Positions 12,529 through 23,139 of a DNA stretch of 64,000 bases are shown piece by piece. Numbering within the stretch: the stretch's first letter is position 1; the number at the start of each line of letters is the position of its first letter. The stretch spans positions 1,798,001 to 1,862,000 of the forward strand of contig JARGXX010000080.1 in NCBI GenBank assembly GCA_030374765.1, written 5' to 3'. The notes beneath the pieces are model-generated. The model did no database searches, was not told the origin of the DNA, and saw only the letters and a program-made list of their open reading frames with translations. This DNA comes from Agarophyton chilense. Lineage: Eukaryota > Rhodophyta > Florideophyceae > Gracilariales > Gracilariaceae. A program made the translations under genes and the position numbers.

Positions 12529-13299
12529 TTAAGCAGGGGTGAAAATTGTAGCATGCAGGTAGAGAATGGGCGAGGGTGCAGCACCAGTAGCAGGCTTTGC
12601 AAGGATGGAGAGCGAGAGGTGCTTCGTGTGGAACACGCGGCATGGTTGGTTTTTGCGAATTAAGGCGAGTAGAATGAGAGCATCAAGAACACCATGCACT
12701 AGAAAAGCAACCATGGTGGCTATAGCAAAGTATGCATGAAGCTTTTGTCCCTGTATACTACCTTTGGGACTGCCTTCGTTGCCAATAGTGAAACCGGTGT
12801 AGGCCAAGAGCGAATTGAGGTTCAACATGGCCAGAGCAATGGCGGCAGAAAAAAAACGAGGCGATTGCCATTTGTCATGGCCTTGCATTGCGACGGACCG
12901 GGTACCGCCCGTACCACCCATAAAAGTTAGAAGAAAGAAGGCGAGCATAATTTTTTCGTGCAACTTTTTCTGCTCAACAGCCTTTTGTTTTTCTTGGTTG
13001 AGACGACCGGTCCAGCCGTTGTAAGCGCCAGGCTCGTCCATGCCGAGCACCATAAAGGGCATCAAAGCGAAATGACCCCACCCAATGACCGGCTTTGGCA
13101 GGTTGAGTGTGGCGAAGGCGTCAGCCACTTTGGTAAGCCAGGCGGGGTTGACTACCAAAAGGAGCGCTGGCAGATTGGGACCAAGCAACATTCGCGGCGG
13201 CGTACGCTCAATATTTGGACGTCGGTGACACCCAAGCGGGCGAGCAGCACGCACAATTGAAAGCGGCGTGCGCGCAGCAGGAATGAACGCCGAGTGCAT
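12529..13299 (-). CDS. DUF4079 family plastid membrane protein
   Basis: An intact 256-codon frame. The first 36 residues are rich in Arg, Ala and Pro with almost no acidic residues, fitting a plastid transit peptide. Hydrophobic segments follow at about residues 71-87, 117-131, 149-172 and 189-213. The DUF4079 hallmarks are visible: a GWGHF segment, a Lys/Glu/Gln-rich loop leading to HEKIMLAFFLLTFMGGTGG, a histidine-bearing GQKLHAYFA segment and a last membrane helix. DUF4079 proteins occur in cyanobacteria and plastid-bearing eukaryotes; their biochemical role is not established. The last 40 residues after the final helix (rich in His, Ser and Ala) extend beyond the usual family end and may reflect loss of an earlier stop. 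It is read away from the PDS5 relic and is surrounded by transposons, but shows no break. The start is the first in-frame ATG giving a transit-like N terminus. Confidence 0.75.
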   Translation of the reverse strand: MHSAFIPAARTPLSIVRAARPLGCHRRPNIERTPPRMLLGPNLPALLLVVNPAWLTKVADAFATLNLPKPVIGWGHFALMPFMVLGMDEPGAYNGWTGRLNQEKQKAVEQKKLHEKIMLAFFLLTFMGGTGGTRSVAMQGHDKWQSPRFFSAAIALAMLNLNSLLAYTGFTIGNEGSPKGSIQGQKLHAYFAIATMVAFLVHGVLDALILLALIRKNQPCRVFHTKHLSLSILAKPATGAAPSPILYLHATIFTPA

Positions 13300-13522
13300 C
13301 CAAGCGTAGGCGGTAAAATAGCAGGGGATTTTTCATTCGTTTACCATTCAAAATGTGCAGGATAACGATAAAGAGTCAAAAGCCAAAACTAGCTGGCACT
13401 TTCAAAAATTACAAGAAATTGCCTCTGCCTCCGCGATCCGTCATTTTTTCGCAGATTTTTAGCCAGATATCTAGTCCCACACTAAACCAGATGCTAATAC
13501 TAGCTTTCCGAGAACACAGACG
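13300..13522. promoter_or_regulatory. Putative upstream region of the DUF4079 gene
   Basis: The 220 bases between the DUF4079 start and the edge of gypsy copy A are the only non-transposon sequence upstream of that gene. Any promoter remaining after the retroelement insertion should lie here. No specific element could be recognised. Confidence 0.25.
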
Positions 13523-14215
13523 TATGTCCTAACTTGGGCGCTGAGGCCATTCCAGGGACCACCTTTTTCGATCGATACATTAAGGCCATTTATCCAGGCC
13601 TTAGGAAAGTTGCATTCTACAGCACCTTCCATCGCCATAACTTGTTACGCCCCAGGGCCAGAAGCAAACCGCAAACGAGCGGTTATCTCCAAATACACGA
13701 AGTCCAATAAGGTTCGTTTGTCAGAGGCCATAACGGTACCCCCGATGACCCAAATCACTGTATCGGTCCATTTCCAGTCGTTACGTCTCGTAACAATTCA
13801 TAACCACCCGAAAACGGTTCTGAAGCAACTTATCTTCATGGCCAATGGAGTAATGGACATTAACCCCAACACGCCCTTCTTTGTCACAGTCAGCAACTTT
13901 AGAGATAAACCCGTACGGTTACCTAAAGGTATAGTGATTGGTATCACTCTACCTGCGCCCGTGGCCATCATGGAGGCCCAGCTAGATAACCATTCAACGC
14001 GAACTCCCAACGAGGACGTCGACTCTTGGCAGGGGACGGTCGCTATCGGCGCAGAATTGGAATCCTAAAGGCCCCAGGTATTTGATCTCCTCAGCAAATA
14101 CCAGGCCATGTGGTCAGGTAGATTGGGCATAATAAGAGCCACTACACACAGCATTGACCTTCAAAATGGTGCTAGACCACAGTTCTAGCACCTATACCGT
14201 AAAGGCCTTAAGGGT

Positions 14216-14806
14216 ATGGAAATTGTCGCCGACCAGATGGACAAGATGCACAAAGCTCAAGTCATAGAGCCCGCGCCTCGAAACCAATCTGAATGGGCAA
14301 TTACCCTTGTCCTCGTGGCGATGAAAGATGGCTTCCTCAGGTTCTCTGTCGAATACAGGAAGCTGAACGCAATAACTAAGAGGGGCTCATACCCGATACC
14401 CCACATGGATGACTGTTTTGACTCCTTAGGCGAAGCCGTCATATTTAACACACTGGACACCAACTCTGGATGTTGGCAAATCCGTTTGGCCGAAGATGCG
14501 AGAGCGCTGACCACCTTCCTCACCCATGAAGATCTCTTCAGATTTACTCGTATGCCCTTTGGTTTAAAGAATGCGCCAGCAAGCTTTCAACGGGTAATGG
14601 ACATCATATTGTTGAGAGTCAAATGGAAGTTCGCCCTGGTTTATTTGGATGACGTGATAATCTTCTCACGGACTGTAGAGGAACACAATCGCCACGTGAA
14701 GGCAGTGCTAATAATCCTACAGGACGCTGGAGCAACACTGAGAATCCGCAAATGCGCCTTTTCCCAGGCCTCGGTGGACTTTCTCGTTCACGTCATCCTC
14801 CCATGA
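14216..14806 (+). pseudogene. Reverse transcriptase domain, gypsy copy A
   Basis: The domain copies retrotransposon RNA into DNA. It carries the gypsy order: a QSEWAITLVLVAMKDG segment, FSVEYRKLNAITKRGSYPIP, a palm segment matching the usual Asp motif (NTLDTNSGCWQI), RMPFGLKNAPASFQRVMD and the catalytic YLDD in LVYLDDVIIFS. Thumb and connection follow (LRIRKCAFSQASVDFL). The active-site aspartates look intact. However, a TAG at 14186 separates it from the upstream frame, and a TGA at 14804 (GGA in copy D) separates it from the connection and RNase H. Confidence 0.85.
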
Positions 14807-15037
14807 AAGTTAGAGGTAGCCACACGGACCACGAATGCTATCCACCAGGCTAAACCTCCAAGAACCCTCACAGAACTACAATCCTTCGTCGGCTTGCGCA
14901 ATGTTTACCGACGTTTCGTCCGAGGGTTTGCGAAAATTTCGGCCCCTCTCAACACAATGCTGAAGAAGGGAACACGTTCGGAGTTCGAGGCCCCTATCGA
15001 CGACCAGTACGAGGCATTTTAGACCGTAAAGTACAAA

Positions 15038-15460
15038 TTGCTGAACTCACCTATACTAGCTTTATCAAAACCCAATAGGACTTTACTCCTGGACACAGAT
15101 GTCTCTGATGTGCTACTGGGATGTGAACTGCTACAGGAACAGGAGTCACCGAAGGACTATCGACCTAATAGATACTGGAACAAAACGCTCACCAGCGCGG
15201 AGCGTAACTACAGTACTTCCGAAAAGGAATGTCTAGCCATCGTATGGTCCGTATGGACACTCCCTCCATACCTCTAGGGAATTAGGTTTACCAATCAGGA
15301 CAGACCACGATTCACTACGCTGGTTACTCAATATGACCTACGCATCAAGTCGCCTCGCTCGGTGGCGCCTTAGGATGTCAGAATATGAGTACAAGAGAAC
15401 CTAAAGGCCAAACTTCAAGCACCAGGGAGCAGATGCCCTCTCGCAAATCAATACCGACGG
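15038..15460 (+). pseudogene. RNase H domain, gypsy copy A
   Basis: The segment reads LLLDTDVSDVLLGCELLQEQ, then NYSTSEKECLAIVW, the Asp and Glu motifs of Ty3/gypsy RNase H that remove the RNA template. A TAG at 15275 (GAG in copy D) and a frameshift break the downstream part. That part continues in another frame with the TDHDSLRWLL-type motif and then the IKHQ..AD.L end. Upstream, the TAG at 15020 replaces CAG in copy D. Confidence 0.75.
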
Positions 15461-15476
15461 AACTGATGACACGCCA

Positions 15477-17148
15477 TTGGACAACCTAATTCCCACCCCC
15501 TTTACAGATGATGGGTCTCAGGGTTATACGGAAACTGATGACTTTATGGGTAAGGTCCAGTCGGATGATTCCGATGTGAAGAAGAACAAAGCATACCTAT
15601 TGGACTGGGAAAAAGTGGCGCCCAATTCGACACCACCCCAGGTTAATGCGATAGCCCCGGAAAAAAAACAGCTCCTCCCTATAACTATTAAAGAACTCCT
15701 ACAGGCGCATGTCGAAGAAGAGTACTGCAAGGAAAAAGCCCAATTGGTAGGAACCCCCTGGATGACTATTCTACGATAACCGATTTGGACTACTGTGTTG
15801 CCACTAACTGCTGGATGGCGCCCTTCAACGGGTAGTACCAAGTTCACTAAGGGCGCGATTCCTTTACCTCGCCCATTTTCCTCACTTGGCTGGTCACCCT
15901 GGAGGCCGACGAATGTAACAGACCCTACGGAATTCCTTCTACTGGCCAGTAATGGCTCAGGACCTATGGCAAACTGCACGGAACTGCACATCGTGCGCAC
16001 AAATCCGAGGGTCTCGCGCAAACCATCAAGCCAAATTGATGCTCTTCCCCGCCGCAGGTCCAATGAGATCTGTCGCGATGGATATACTTAGGCCTTAGTC
16101 TAAGTCGTCCCATGGGAAACGATTTGTTTTGGTTATAACCGATAAATTTACCAAACTTACCCGAGCCCTACGCTTAAAGAAGACAGCAGCCACGGATGTC
16201 GCCACGGCCTTCTTGTCCCAATGGATATATCCATATGGCATGCCACTATACCTCCTTACGGATACTGGAAGCCAGTTTCTATCCAACTTATTTTCGCACA
16301 TTTGTGCTACCTCATGTATCAAACATGTAACCACAACGGCATACCACCCGCAAACCAATGGCCAAGTCAAACGCTTCAACCATAATCTTCTGGACCGAAT
16401 GGCACACTACGTATCGGGGCAGCAATTGGACTCGGACGACTACGGTGAGCCACTGGTTTATGCCTACAACACGCAGGTGCACGTTTCTACAGGGACAACG
16501 CTTTTTGACTTAATGCTATCGAGAGCGCCGCCGCCGATAGCTGTTGACCTTCAGGAGTCTATCATACCCCAGGACATAACCGAATGGATGACTCCTACCA
16601 AGGCGAAGCGCTACTAGCGCGGACGCATTGACCGTATTCTCCAGTCGACCAGAACTGTACTAATCAAAGCCCAACAACGCTACAAGTGCAATTGAGACAA
16701 AGCCGTTTGGAACACACCGACCTTTGGGAAAGGAGATCTGGTTTACCTGAACCGGCCACCGAAGGACTATGCGGAACTCGAGGACACTACGCGGAAGCTC
16801 TTGTCTCGCTCTATGAGATCATACAAAGTCTTCAAGACCAATGAACACACCATCACTTTACCCATTGACGGCCTACAGGACACCGTGTCTATTGACCGCG
16901 TGACACAAGCTCCCAGTTCTTCAAGACCACGAACGTCCCAGCCCCCTGGCCCAACGGAAGCACCACGACCTCAGGTCGACACTCAAGTCTCCAAACCCCT
17001 AAGGCAGTTTTCGCGGACTCGACTAGCCCCACGGATCCGATGGTCAACGCCAACTATTATGACCCATCACTCCCAAATGACTCCGATGGGTTGGCCCCTC
17101 TGGAACACACTCTCCTTCCGGGGAATGAAAGCCAATCGGAATATGTGA
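15477..17148 (+). pseudogene. Integrase, gypsy copy A (catalytic Glu lost)
   Basis: The integrase inserts element DNA into the genome. A linker with acidic residues (15477-15779) leads to a damaged zinc-binding N-terminal region (15795-16060, frameshifted). The core begins with VAMDIL near 16075 (first Asp). From 16129 it shows VITDKFTKLTRALRL, the second Asp in LLTDTGSQF and the AYHPQTNGQ segment. The third catalytic residue is changed: the usual Glu in the QVERFN motif is Lys (AAA at 16369). A stop at 16615 precedes the C-terminal domain (ILQSTRTVLIKAQQRYK), which runs to about 17148. Confidence 0.8.
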
Positions 17149-17310
17149 TTGAGCGCATCATCTCCGCCCGTCTAGCGAAAGATAGAAATATGCGCTCTCG
17201 CGTCCGTTGGTTCGGCTACACACCTAAGGATAACACATGGCAAGAACCTCAAACCATTCTGGCGAAGTTTATCGCCCGCTATTGGGGCAGAATCAGCAGC
17301 ACTGAGCACA
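17130..17310 (+). pseudogene. Chromodomain at the C terminus of gypsy copy A
   Basis: The segment reads SEYVIERIISARLAKD, then VRWFGYTPKDNTWQEPQTIL, then FIARYWGR. This is the fold that reads methylated histone tails and steers chromovirus integration into heterochromatin. The aromatic residues of the binding cage (Tyr, Trp, Trp) can be seen. The reading frame is open from 17040 to 17540; the rest of it is a basic tail of unclear value. Confidence 0.75.
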
Positions 17311-17616
17311 GCCTTCGGAGAGGGACACTTATTGGCCCGAATAATACCAAAACGCCTTTGACACGACGGGTCGCCGGAGAACGACGGTTCACCGGAACAA
17401 CCAAATCAGGGAACGAAGTCATTCCTCAAGCGACACCTCACGAGGACATGAGACGCTCTCAAGGTTGGACGCTGTCCCGGGGCACGCATGTTCGAGATAC
17501 AGGAGCGACTTTGGGAAAGTGCAAGCATTACTTTACTTGACTAACTAACAGAGGCCTAAAAGCCCTCGCCATGACCTCAAGGTTTGCCGAAGCGCTCCGA
17601 ACACCAACAGGACTCA

Positions 17617-19420
17617 TTACGGCGGCGCAGGACTAATTCCGTCGTCCTCATTGGAACCTGGAGGAGCGAAACCGGGACTAGGGTCACTCAAGGAGCCTAC
17701 TGCACCACCAAAACCAGCCCCAGCGAGCCGAGCACGCTTCTTCGGCGGAGATGTACCTGAGGAGCTTTTGTCACCATCGGAAGCCTCCCGTTCGCTCAAA
17801 TGTAGACCATACAGGTCATCCAAGGTGGCAGTAACCCTCTTGGACATCACTTGGGCATTCTGCTGCAGTATATTGACCATATCGGTCTTCAAATCCTGAA
17901 TTTTTTGGACACCCGTGGCGTAGCGCGACGAGCGACGCACCCAAAAGCAAGCTTCCCTCAGGACGGTTGCAATGTCTATCAAGGCCGTAATACCAACGGT
18001 ACGGCAGAAATGATGGAGATTTGAAGCTGCAGCTGTGACCGAAGTGGAATGTGTGGTAACGGAGAGGACGGAGCGATGTCGAAGCCCCCATTGGACGTTT
18101 GAGCCAGCGCACCGCCTACAGGACTTTCGGCTTCGACAGTAACCTCGCCAGGAGGGATGTCCACTTGTGCCACGGACGGCTCATATGAGAGTTCATCCTA
18201 AGGAGCAGCACCCGGAGGAGCTGGAGGAGGGGGAACGGTCGAAAACACAACAGCGGAGTCGACCGGAGGATTACGCCCCCCACGGGTAGGACGAAGGGAT
18301 CTTCAGCGAAGGATTCTCTATCGGACATCCCAGAAGGAAACAATGTTGTGGCTTGCACATAAGGCTCGAAGCACAGGGGATCGAAACCAATGGCTTTCGC
18401 ATAATAGTTGGGCACGTGATGCTTCGGAATGTCTGATGCTTGATTACTCAAAGGCACGGCGGGAAAGGCACGAGCGTCGTCCCGACCCTGACGATGTAGC
18501 GAAATCGGCGTGAACGAGTCGGTATCGTGTTTATACCAGGGGAACCCGGAAGTTCTGCCCCACTCCTGCAGAACATGCTCTAAAAGGGCCTGGGCCTCCT
18601 CGACATCGAGCTGGGTCCCGCGGACGATAATCTTGATACCCAGGTTCCTTAGAAATCGGATCATGATGTCCGGGAGGGGAACTAAATGTTCTCCAACACC
18701 GGGTATGTTCTCCTCGTACCATACCCTCCAATCTTTCAAACGGACATTTCCACGGACGCCGTATTTCGCGGTATCGAGGAAGGCTCTAAGGGACCTCACG
18801 CCGAACCAACTGACGAGTACCTGCCAAGACACCCACCACCTTCAGTCAGTGTCGTCACCCATGAGTTGAGACGAATGGTACGCTACAACGGACGGCGTGA
18901 GTACCAAAAGGAGCGGCGAGACACGCCAGTACATGGCCCATTGGTTTTCATCCGCGAAAGGCAACCAGAGATATAATGGAGAACGCTAGTCAGCGCTATT
19001 GTCGTTAAACTCCACCTGCTGCCAGCAGGAGAAGAAGTCCAGGGATTGACGTAAACGACCATCGGCCTCGTGCATCTCGTTCCAATAGGTCCTTTTGGAC
19101 ATCCAAACCAGGCGCTCATACGGCGCACAGAAGTACAGGAGCGCCGAGAGGTTGTGTCACGCCGAAGGAAATCTCACATGAGGCGAGATGAAGTCCGTGC
19201 ATAAGTCCGAAAGGAGTTTTTTAACTCTGAACTGGTACTCGGCTTCCTCCTTGCAGCGGACGTAAGGCATGTCCGCTTGAATAAGGGTGCCAGAGGGCGT
19301 CGCCGAAAGCGGATCCACAGGAAAATGCAACCATCGCTTATACCACGAGACGTTGCGAGCGTTCTTGCTACCCTTCCAGATATCGGGAATCTTCGCAAAT
19401 CTCCGGGCGTTGAGATGCAT
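17617..19420 (-). pseudogene. Long antisense frame of unknown function, family member 1
   Basis: Read on the minus strand, protein-like sequence runs for about 600 codons with a few stops and frameshifts. The segments in order are 19420-19157 (contains VSWYKRWLHFPVDPLS), 19150-18990 (ERLVWMSKRTYWNEMHEA) and 18832-18116 (FLDTAKYGVRGNVRLKDW and FLRNLGIKIIVRGTQLDVEE). A proline/alanine-rich linker follows (FSTVPPPPAPPGAAP), then a C-terminal part (17982-17617) with a helical segment and a basic SPPKKRARLAGA patch that could be a nuclear signal. I recognise no family. A second copy lies at 27000-27790. Here the frame sits between gypsy copy A pol and an LTR of that family, in antisense orientation, as in plant Grande or Retand-type elements with an antisense gene before the 3' LTR. 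It may also be an unrelated element fragment. Confidence 0.5.
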
Positions 19421-19514
19421 ATGAAAAGATAAGTCTGTCCCGGATGACGGGGAGACGAATTAGGGAGTTCATTTAATAAAACAACGACAAAAACTTCTCG
19501 GGGGATTTGGAGTA

Positions 19515-20612
19515 ATGGACATGCGGGACTTGCTTCCCCTACAGTGGGCGATCCCAGGTGGATCTGGGCATGTGCAAAAACAAGCTGGTATGAATAGTCG
19601 ACTAAGGCAGCGTTACGCAAAGCGGTGCATGCTGGACACGGTTACTCGAAGACTTGTAGCAGGGCTGAATGGCCTAAATGCCGGGCATGTCTTCTCTCTA
19701 GAACTTCAAGGTGAGGAGAGAAACGCGGTCCAACGGGTAGCGACCACCTTCTTGCGAGACATCGGGGAGGCAGCATGCCGCCGAAATTACTCTCGATGCA
19801 GTGGCTACCGTCGTTGGGATGAAGGCATATTTTATTATGATGAAGAGCACTCCTGGGAGCTTATCAACCCTGATCTGGTGTCACTGCCGGTCGAAGGATT
19901 GGCGGCGTCTGCGGACGTCTTGAAATTACTGCCAAAAGAAATTCGGGTCGCTTATGAGTCGCGAGACTCACAATTGAAACCGAAACGGGAAAGGGAGGCC
20001 CTCCAGAAGCCCTTCCGTGGGGTCGAGGGAGGAGCATACAAAAGGCTTTTTGAAAAGCTGGAGGAAGGGGGAGTAATATCGTTGCAAAGGGAACAAGCAG
20101 AAGTAACGAATGGAGTCCTTGCGGTCCCAAAGAAAGAAAAGGGCATTCAACGCCTAATTATCGATGCGGGAAATGCTAATAACGCATTTTTCGCAGCCCC
20201 AGATACACAGTTGCCCAACCCAGCAGACCTTGCTAGACTTTATCTTCCTTCGGGCACCAAGCTCTATGTAGGGAAAACTGATATGGACAACCAGTATCAC
20301 AGAATGAAGATGCCTGAGTGGTCACGGACGTTATTTTGTCTGCCGAGTATCAGCTCTGGAGACTCGCAGTTGTTTCCTGTTGTCTGTTCGATGCCGATGG
20401 GATGGTCTCATTTCCTCTACATAGCTCAGAACGTGCACAGGTTTTTGCGTGAGAGAGCCGGGTTGAGACAAGAGGATTGGATACCGAATGTGATCGAGGT
20501 CTCGGCTTTCCGTTATGGGGCGTACGTCGATGATTATTTTTCTTTGGGTACCATTTTGGAGAAAAGCGTACAGAATCTGAGAGTGGTTGTCGAAAGAGTC
20601 CAGAAAAAGTAA
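19515..20612 (+). pseudogene. DIRS reverse transcriptase, copy B
   Basis: A long open frame of 365 codons. The first 150 residues are a conserved N-terminal region (VSLPVEGLAASADVLKLLP, with a near-identical counterpart in copy C). The RT follows: VLAVPKKEKGIQRLIIDA, a LPNPADLARLYLPSGTKLYV segment, the Asp motif KTDMDNQYHRMKMPEW, MPMGWSHFLYIAQ and the catalytic YVDD at 20523. A one-base shift near 20600 moves the end of the domain (LPSKPRKIWWPGESEFREV, VLGIEVHLNGLLMP) to another frame, so the full protein is not made. Otherwise this is the best preserved RT of the window. Confidence 0.8.
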
Positions 20613-20889
20613 TTTGCCCTCCAAACCACGAAAAATATGGTGGCCAGGAGAGAGTGAGTTTAGGGAAGTCCTAGGCATTGAAGTACACCTCAATGGCCTG
20701 CTGATGCCCGACGCAGTAAAGTTGCGTAAACCAATAGGGTTACCGGAAGCGGTCATAGGTAGGAAAAGATGGAATGTGAAAATGTGACAGTGTCTGTTAG
20801 GCAAGTGGGCGTGGTTTTCGTTGCTCCAACGTCCCCTGTTCTCAGTTTTATCCGCGATATACAAGTTGACCTGAGCAGAACACGAGTCC

Positions 20890-21390
20890 GTGGTGGCCTC
20901 AGAAGCCGCCAAGCAAGAATTATCTTTGCTCGTTGCTCTCTCACCCGTAATACGCGTTGATTTAACTAGAGAATTTGCGGAGACGGTACTTTGCGTTGAT
21001 GCCAGTTGCTGGGGAGTAGGCGTCGTTTACACGGCGACAGAAGACCCTCTTTGGCTGCTGAAAGCGTCCGCGGATGATAAAGTACAATGGATTAACGCAC
21101 AACCATGGAAGCTGGCTATTAGACACAAATGGCATGAAAAATCACCCATCCATATCCTCGAGGGGGAAGCGTGCATTTTAGGGCTTCGATGGGCACTTTG
21201 ACAACGAAAACATTTTGGCAAGCGTCTGATAATCTTCATTGACAACCAGGCTCTTATTGGAGCTTTGAAGAAAGGACGCAGCAGTGTGTGCAGTTTTAAC
21301 CGGATTTGTCGTAGAGTCGCGGCTTTGCTTTTGGCTGGCAACATGAAACTGGAAGCATTTTACGTGCCGTCAGTAAAAACCCTTTAGGCC
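20890..21390 (+). pseudogene. DIRS RNase H domain, copy B
   Basis: The segment reads VLCVDASCWGVGVVYT (first Asp), ILEGEACILGLRWAL (Glu), then after a TGA at 21199 the same frame gives LIIFIDNQALIGALKKGR (third Asp) and ends FYVPSVKTL. All three acidic positions of RNase H are present; the stop separates the last from the first two. It sits between RT and recombinase, as in the DIRS order. Confidence 0.7.
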
Positions 21391-21394
21391 TGTT

Positions 21395-21963
21395 TGAGCT
21401 AGCCAACAAAAGGGTAAAGCCAAGCACTCTCTAAAACTACAGTAAATACTTGCAACGTTTTGTTGAATGGTTGAAAACACTGGATAATTCTGAAAGAAGG
21501 AATTGACGATATTGTGATACTGGATCTATCAAAGAAAAGGCCGCACTATGGAAGCATGAACATTTCTATTTCAAAGCGCGGCCGAAACGAGGCAGTAACA
21601 ATACGCCCATATTTTATGGCAGTATTGTTGTCTCGATTGATAGAAAAGAAAAGGGTATTAAGGGAACAAAAGCTTTTTAAAATGCCTCCAGCACGATTTA
21701 GGGAGCATCTTCGGCGTGCCGCTGCGCGACTTTCAATAACACAAAGTGTTACCCCTCACATGCCGCGTTTTGGCGGTGCCACAACCAATAAACTTTATGG
21801 TCGCCTCACCGACCATAAAATAAAGAACAGAGGTCGTTGGGCGTCAGGTAAGAACTTTAAACTCTGCATACAGCCCCACAAGTTGTATGGGTTCATGAAA
21901 ACTTTGACAGACGCCCAGCGACTTCAGTTCGAGGCGGCTATTGCCAGAGCAGCAACGTTATGA
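21395..21963 (+). pseudogene. DIRS tyrosine recombinase, copy B, internally deleted and without the catalytic Tyr
   Basis: Tyrosine recombinases integrate DIRS circles. The start matches copy C (LFGLANKRVKPSTL, then a YFVEWL-like segment). About 110 codons are then missing, including the region of the first catalytic Arg (YGYLRLGN in copy C). The frame 21514-21963 resumes at KKRPHYGSMNISI and contains the HMPR box (His-x-x-Arg, 21757) and GRWAS. The nucleophile is lost: where copy C has Tyr in GYIQPHKLY (33074), this copy has Cys in LCIQPHKLY (codon 21865). The product could not cut DNA by the usual chemistry. Confidence 0.75.
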
Positions 21964-22455
21964 AACGTTACGCCACCCGCTTGGGCTGGGGGTCGGGAGA
22001 ACGTGCAAGCACTAGAGGAAGCTAGGAGTAGAAATAAAGGGAGGCTCCAGGACTTAGTGATTTCTCGGTGGGCCAATTTCAGTTTTGGACGGAAAATTGA
22101 TCAGAATCAAAAAGCTCTGTTTAAAATCAATAAGTTCTGAAAAACTCTGATTTTCGCACCTCATCGAGACTTCTTGGGTCCTGGGGTAGTATGGCGTGGA
22201 GATGGGTTTGACGGAGAATGGGTTAGACCGGCTAGGGCTAGCTAGACTTAGGCGCTCGTATGGGCTTCGCGTGGAATTACAATTAATGAAGCTTTACAAT
22301 AAATCCTTAGAAATGTTGTTGTTTCAAATAGTATTCCTTTTTGTTTAAGCGCGAGCAGTGAGCGAGTGTAGTTCTATTAGCATACGAACGTAGAGAGCTG
22401 GCTATATTGTTGCAATTAGGAAATATGTAAAAGAGCAACAATAATGGTTGAGCCC

Positions 22456-22870
22456 TGTAAGCCGCCTGGCCTGATGTATCTTACAGACGCCATGTAGACT
22501 GGCCGACCTCAGCTGGCCTCGTTTAGATTGTTTTTTTATTTTAATTAGTGTTATAGATTAGCATTACAGTGCCAGGGAGATCCCAGCGCCTCGCCATTGT
22601 TATATCATTGGCTCAAGTGACGCTTCTCCCTTAGCGTAAAATAGGAACCGTTAGGATACCAGATTATCCTCTTGAATACATTAGTTCCACCAACTGGTCT
22701 TCAATCCATCGTTTCCGTAGCTCCAACCTGTAGGACTACGTAGTAAACGCCAGCCCATGGCCCCAAGAACTCTGGGAGTGCCGCCGTCAAGGATACGAAT
22801 CTTAGGACCCGCACTACCACGCTATCTCCGGTCGAAACCAGGACTCTGACCCATCAGTCGATGCGTTACA
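22456..22870 (+). repeat. LTR of the gypsy A/D family (solo or 3' LTR)
   Basis: It begins TGTAAGCC and ends GCGTTACA, giving the 5-bp inverted ends TGTAA/TTACA. It aligns along its whole length with the reverse complement of 37854-38274, the 5' LTR of gypsy copy D. No primer-binding-like sequence follows it, unlike copy D (TTTTGGTCTCTCGAC after the LTR), so it is not a 5' LTR of the downstream copy C. It fits the 3' LTR of copy A, separated from its pol by a nested DIRS element, or a solo LTR. Confidence 0.75.
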
Positions 22871-23139
22871 AGAATGCTCTCTTCCAGCACAAGGATTATC
22901 GTTTACCGAAGAATCAGATCTTGGCAGCTGCTCTGCCGCACCCTATACCAGTGGTTCCGACTCATCTCTCTACTACAGAAGTGGTAGAGCTTGCTGATGT
23001 TTCAGACGAATCAACTGGCGCAAATAAAGGTCCGAAAGAGTGGTCGCAAACGACGAAAAAACAGAAAGACCCAGACAAGCTGGTAGAAGAACTAGTTCTC
23101 GAGAATGATCCGGAAGGATAAAAGGAAAGAATAAACCAA

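Larger units (their letters stand above)
13523..17560 (+). mobile_element. Ty3/gypsy chromovirus copy A, 5'-truncated pol
   Basis: Collinear with the minus-strand copy D (35600-33657). Similarity begins at about 13523, inside the region after the protease, so the 5' LTR, gag and protease active site are missing. The order is linker, RT, RNase H, integrase, chromodomain, the chromovirus arrangement. There are many stops: TAA 14066, TAG 14186, TGA 14804, TAG 15020 and TAG 15275, plus frameshifts in the RNase H and integrase linker. The matching 3' LTR is probably the one at 22456-22870, with a DIRS element and an antisense frame lying between. Confidence 0.85.
19505..22435 (+). mobile_element. 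DIRS-like retroelement copy B, 3' part (RT, RNase H, tyrosine recombinase)
   Basis: Collinear with 30405-33670. It starts at the GCATGCGGGAC stretch just before the RT gene, so the leader and gag are absent. It ends with the same terminal sequence as the other copy (a TACGAACGTAGAGAGCTGGC block, then GGAAAT). It carries RT, RNase H and tyrosine recombinase, the YR-retrotransposon set. It appears nested within gypsy copy A, between the antisense frame and the LTR at 22456. No integrase or LTR belongs to it. Confidence 0.8.
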
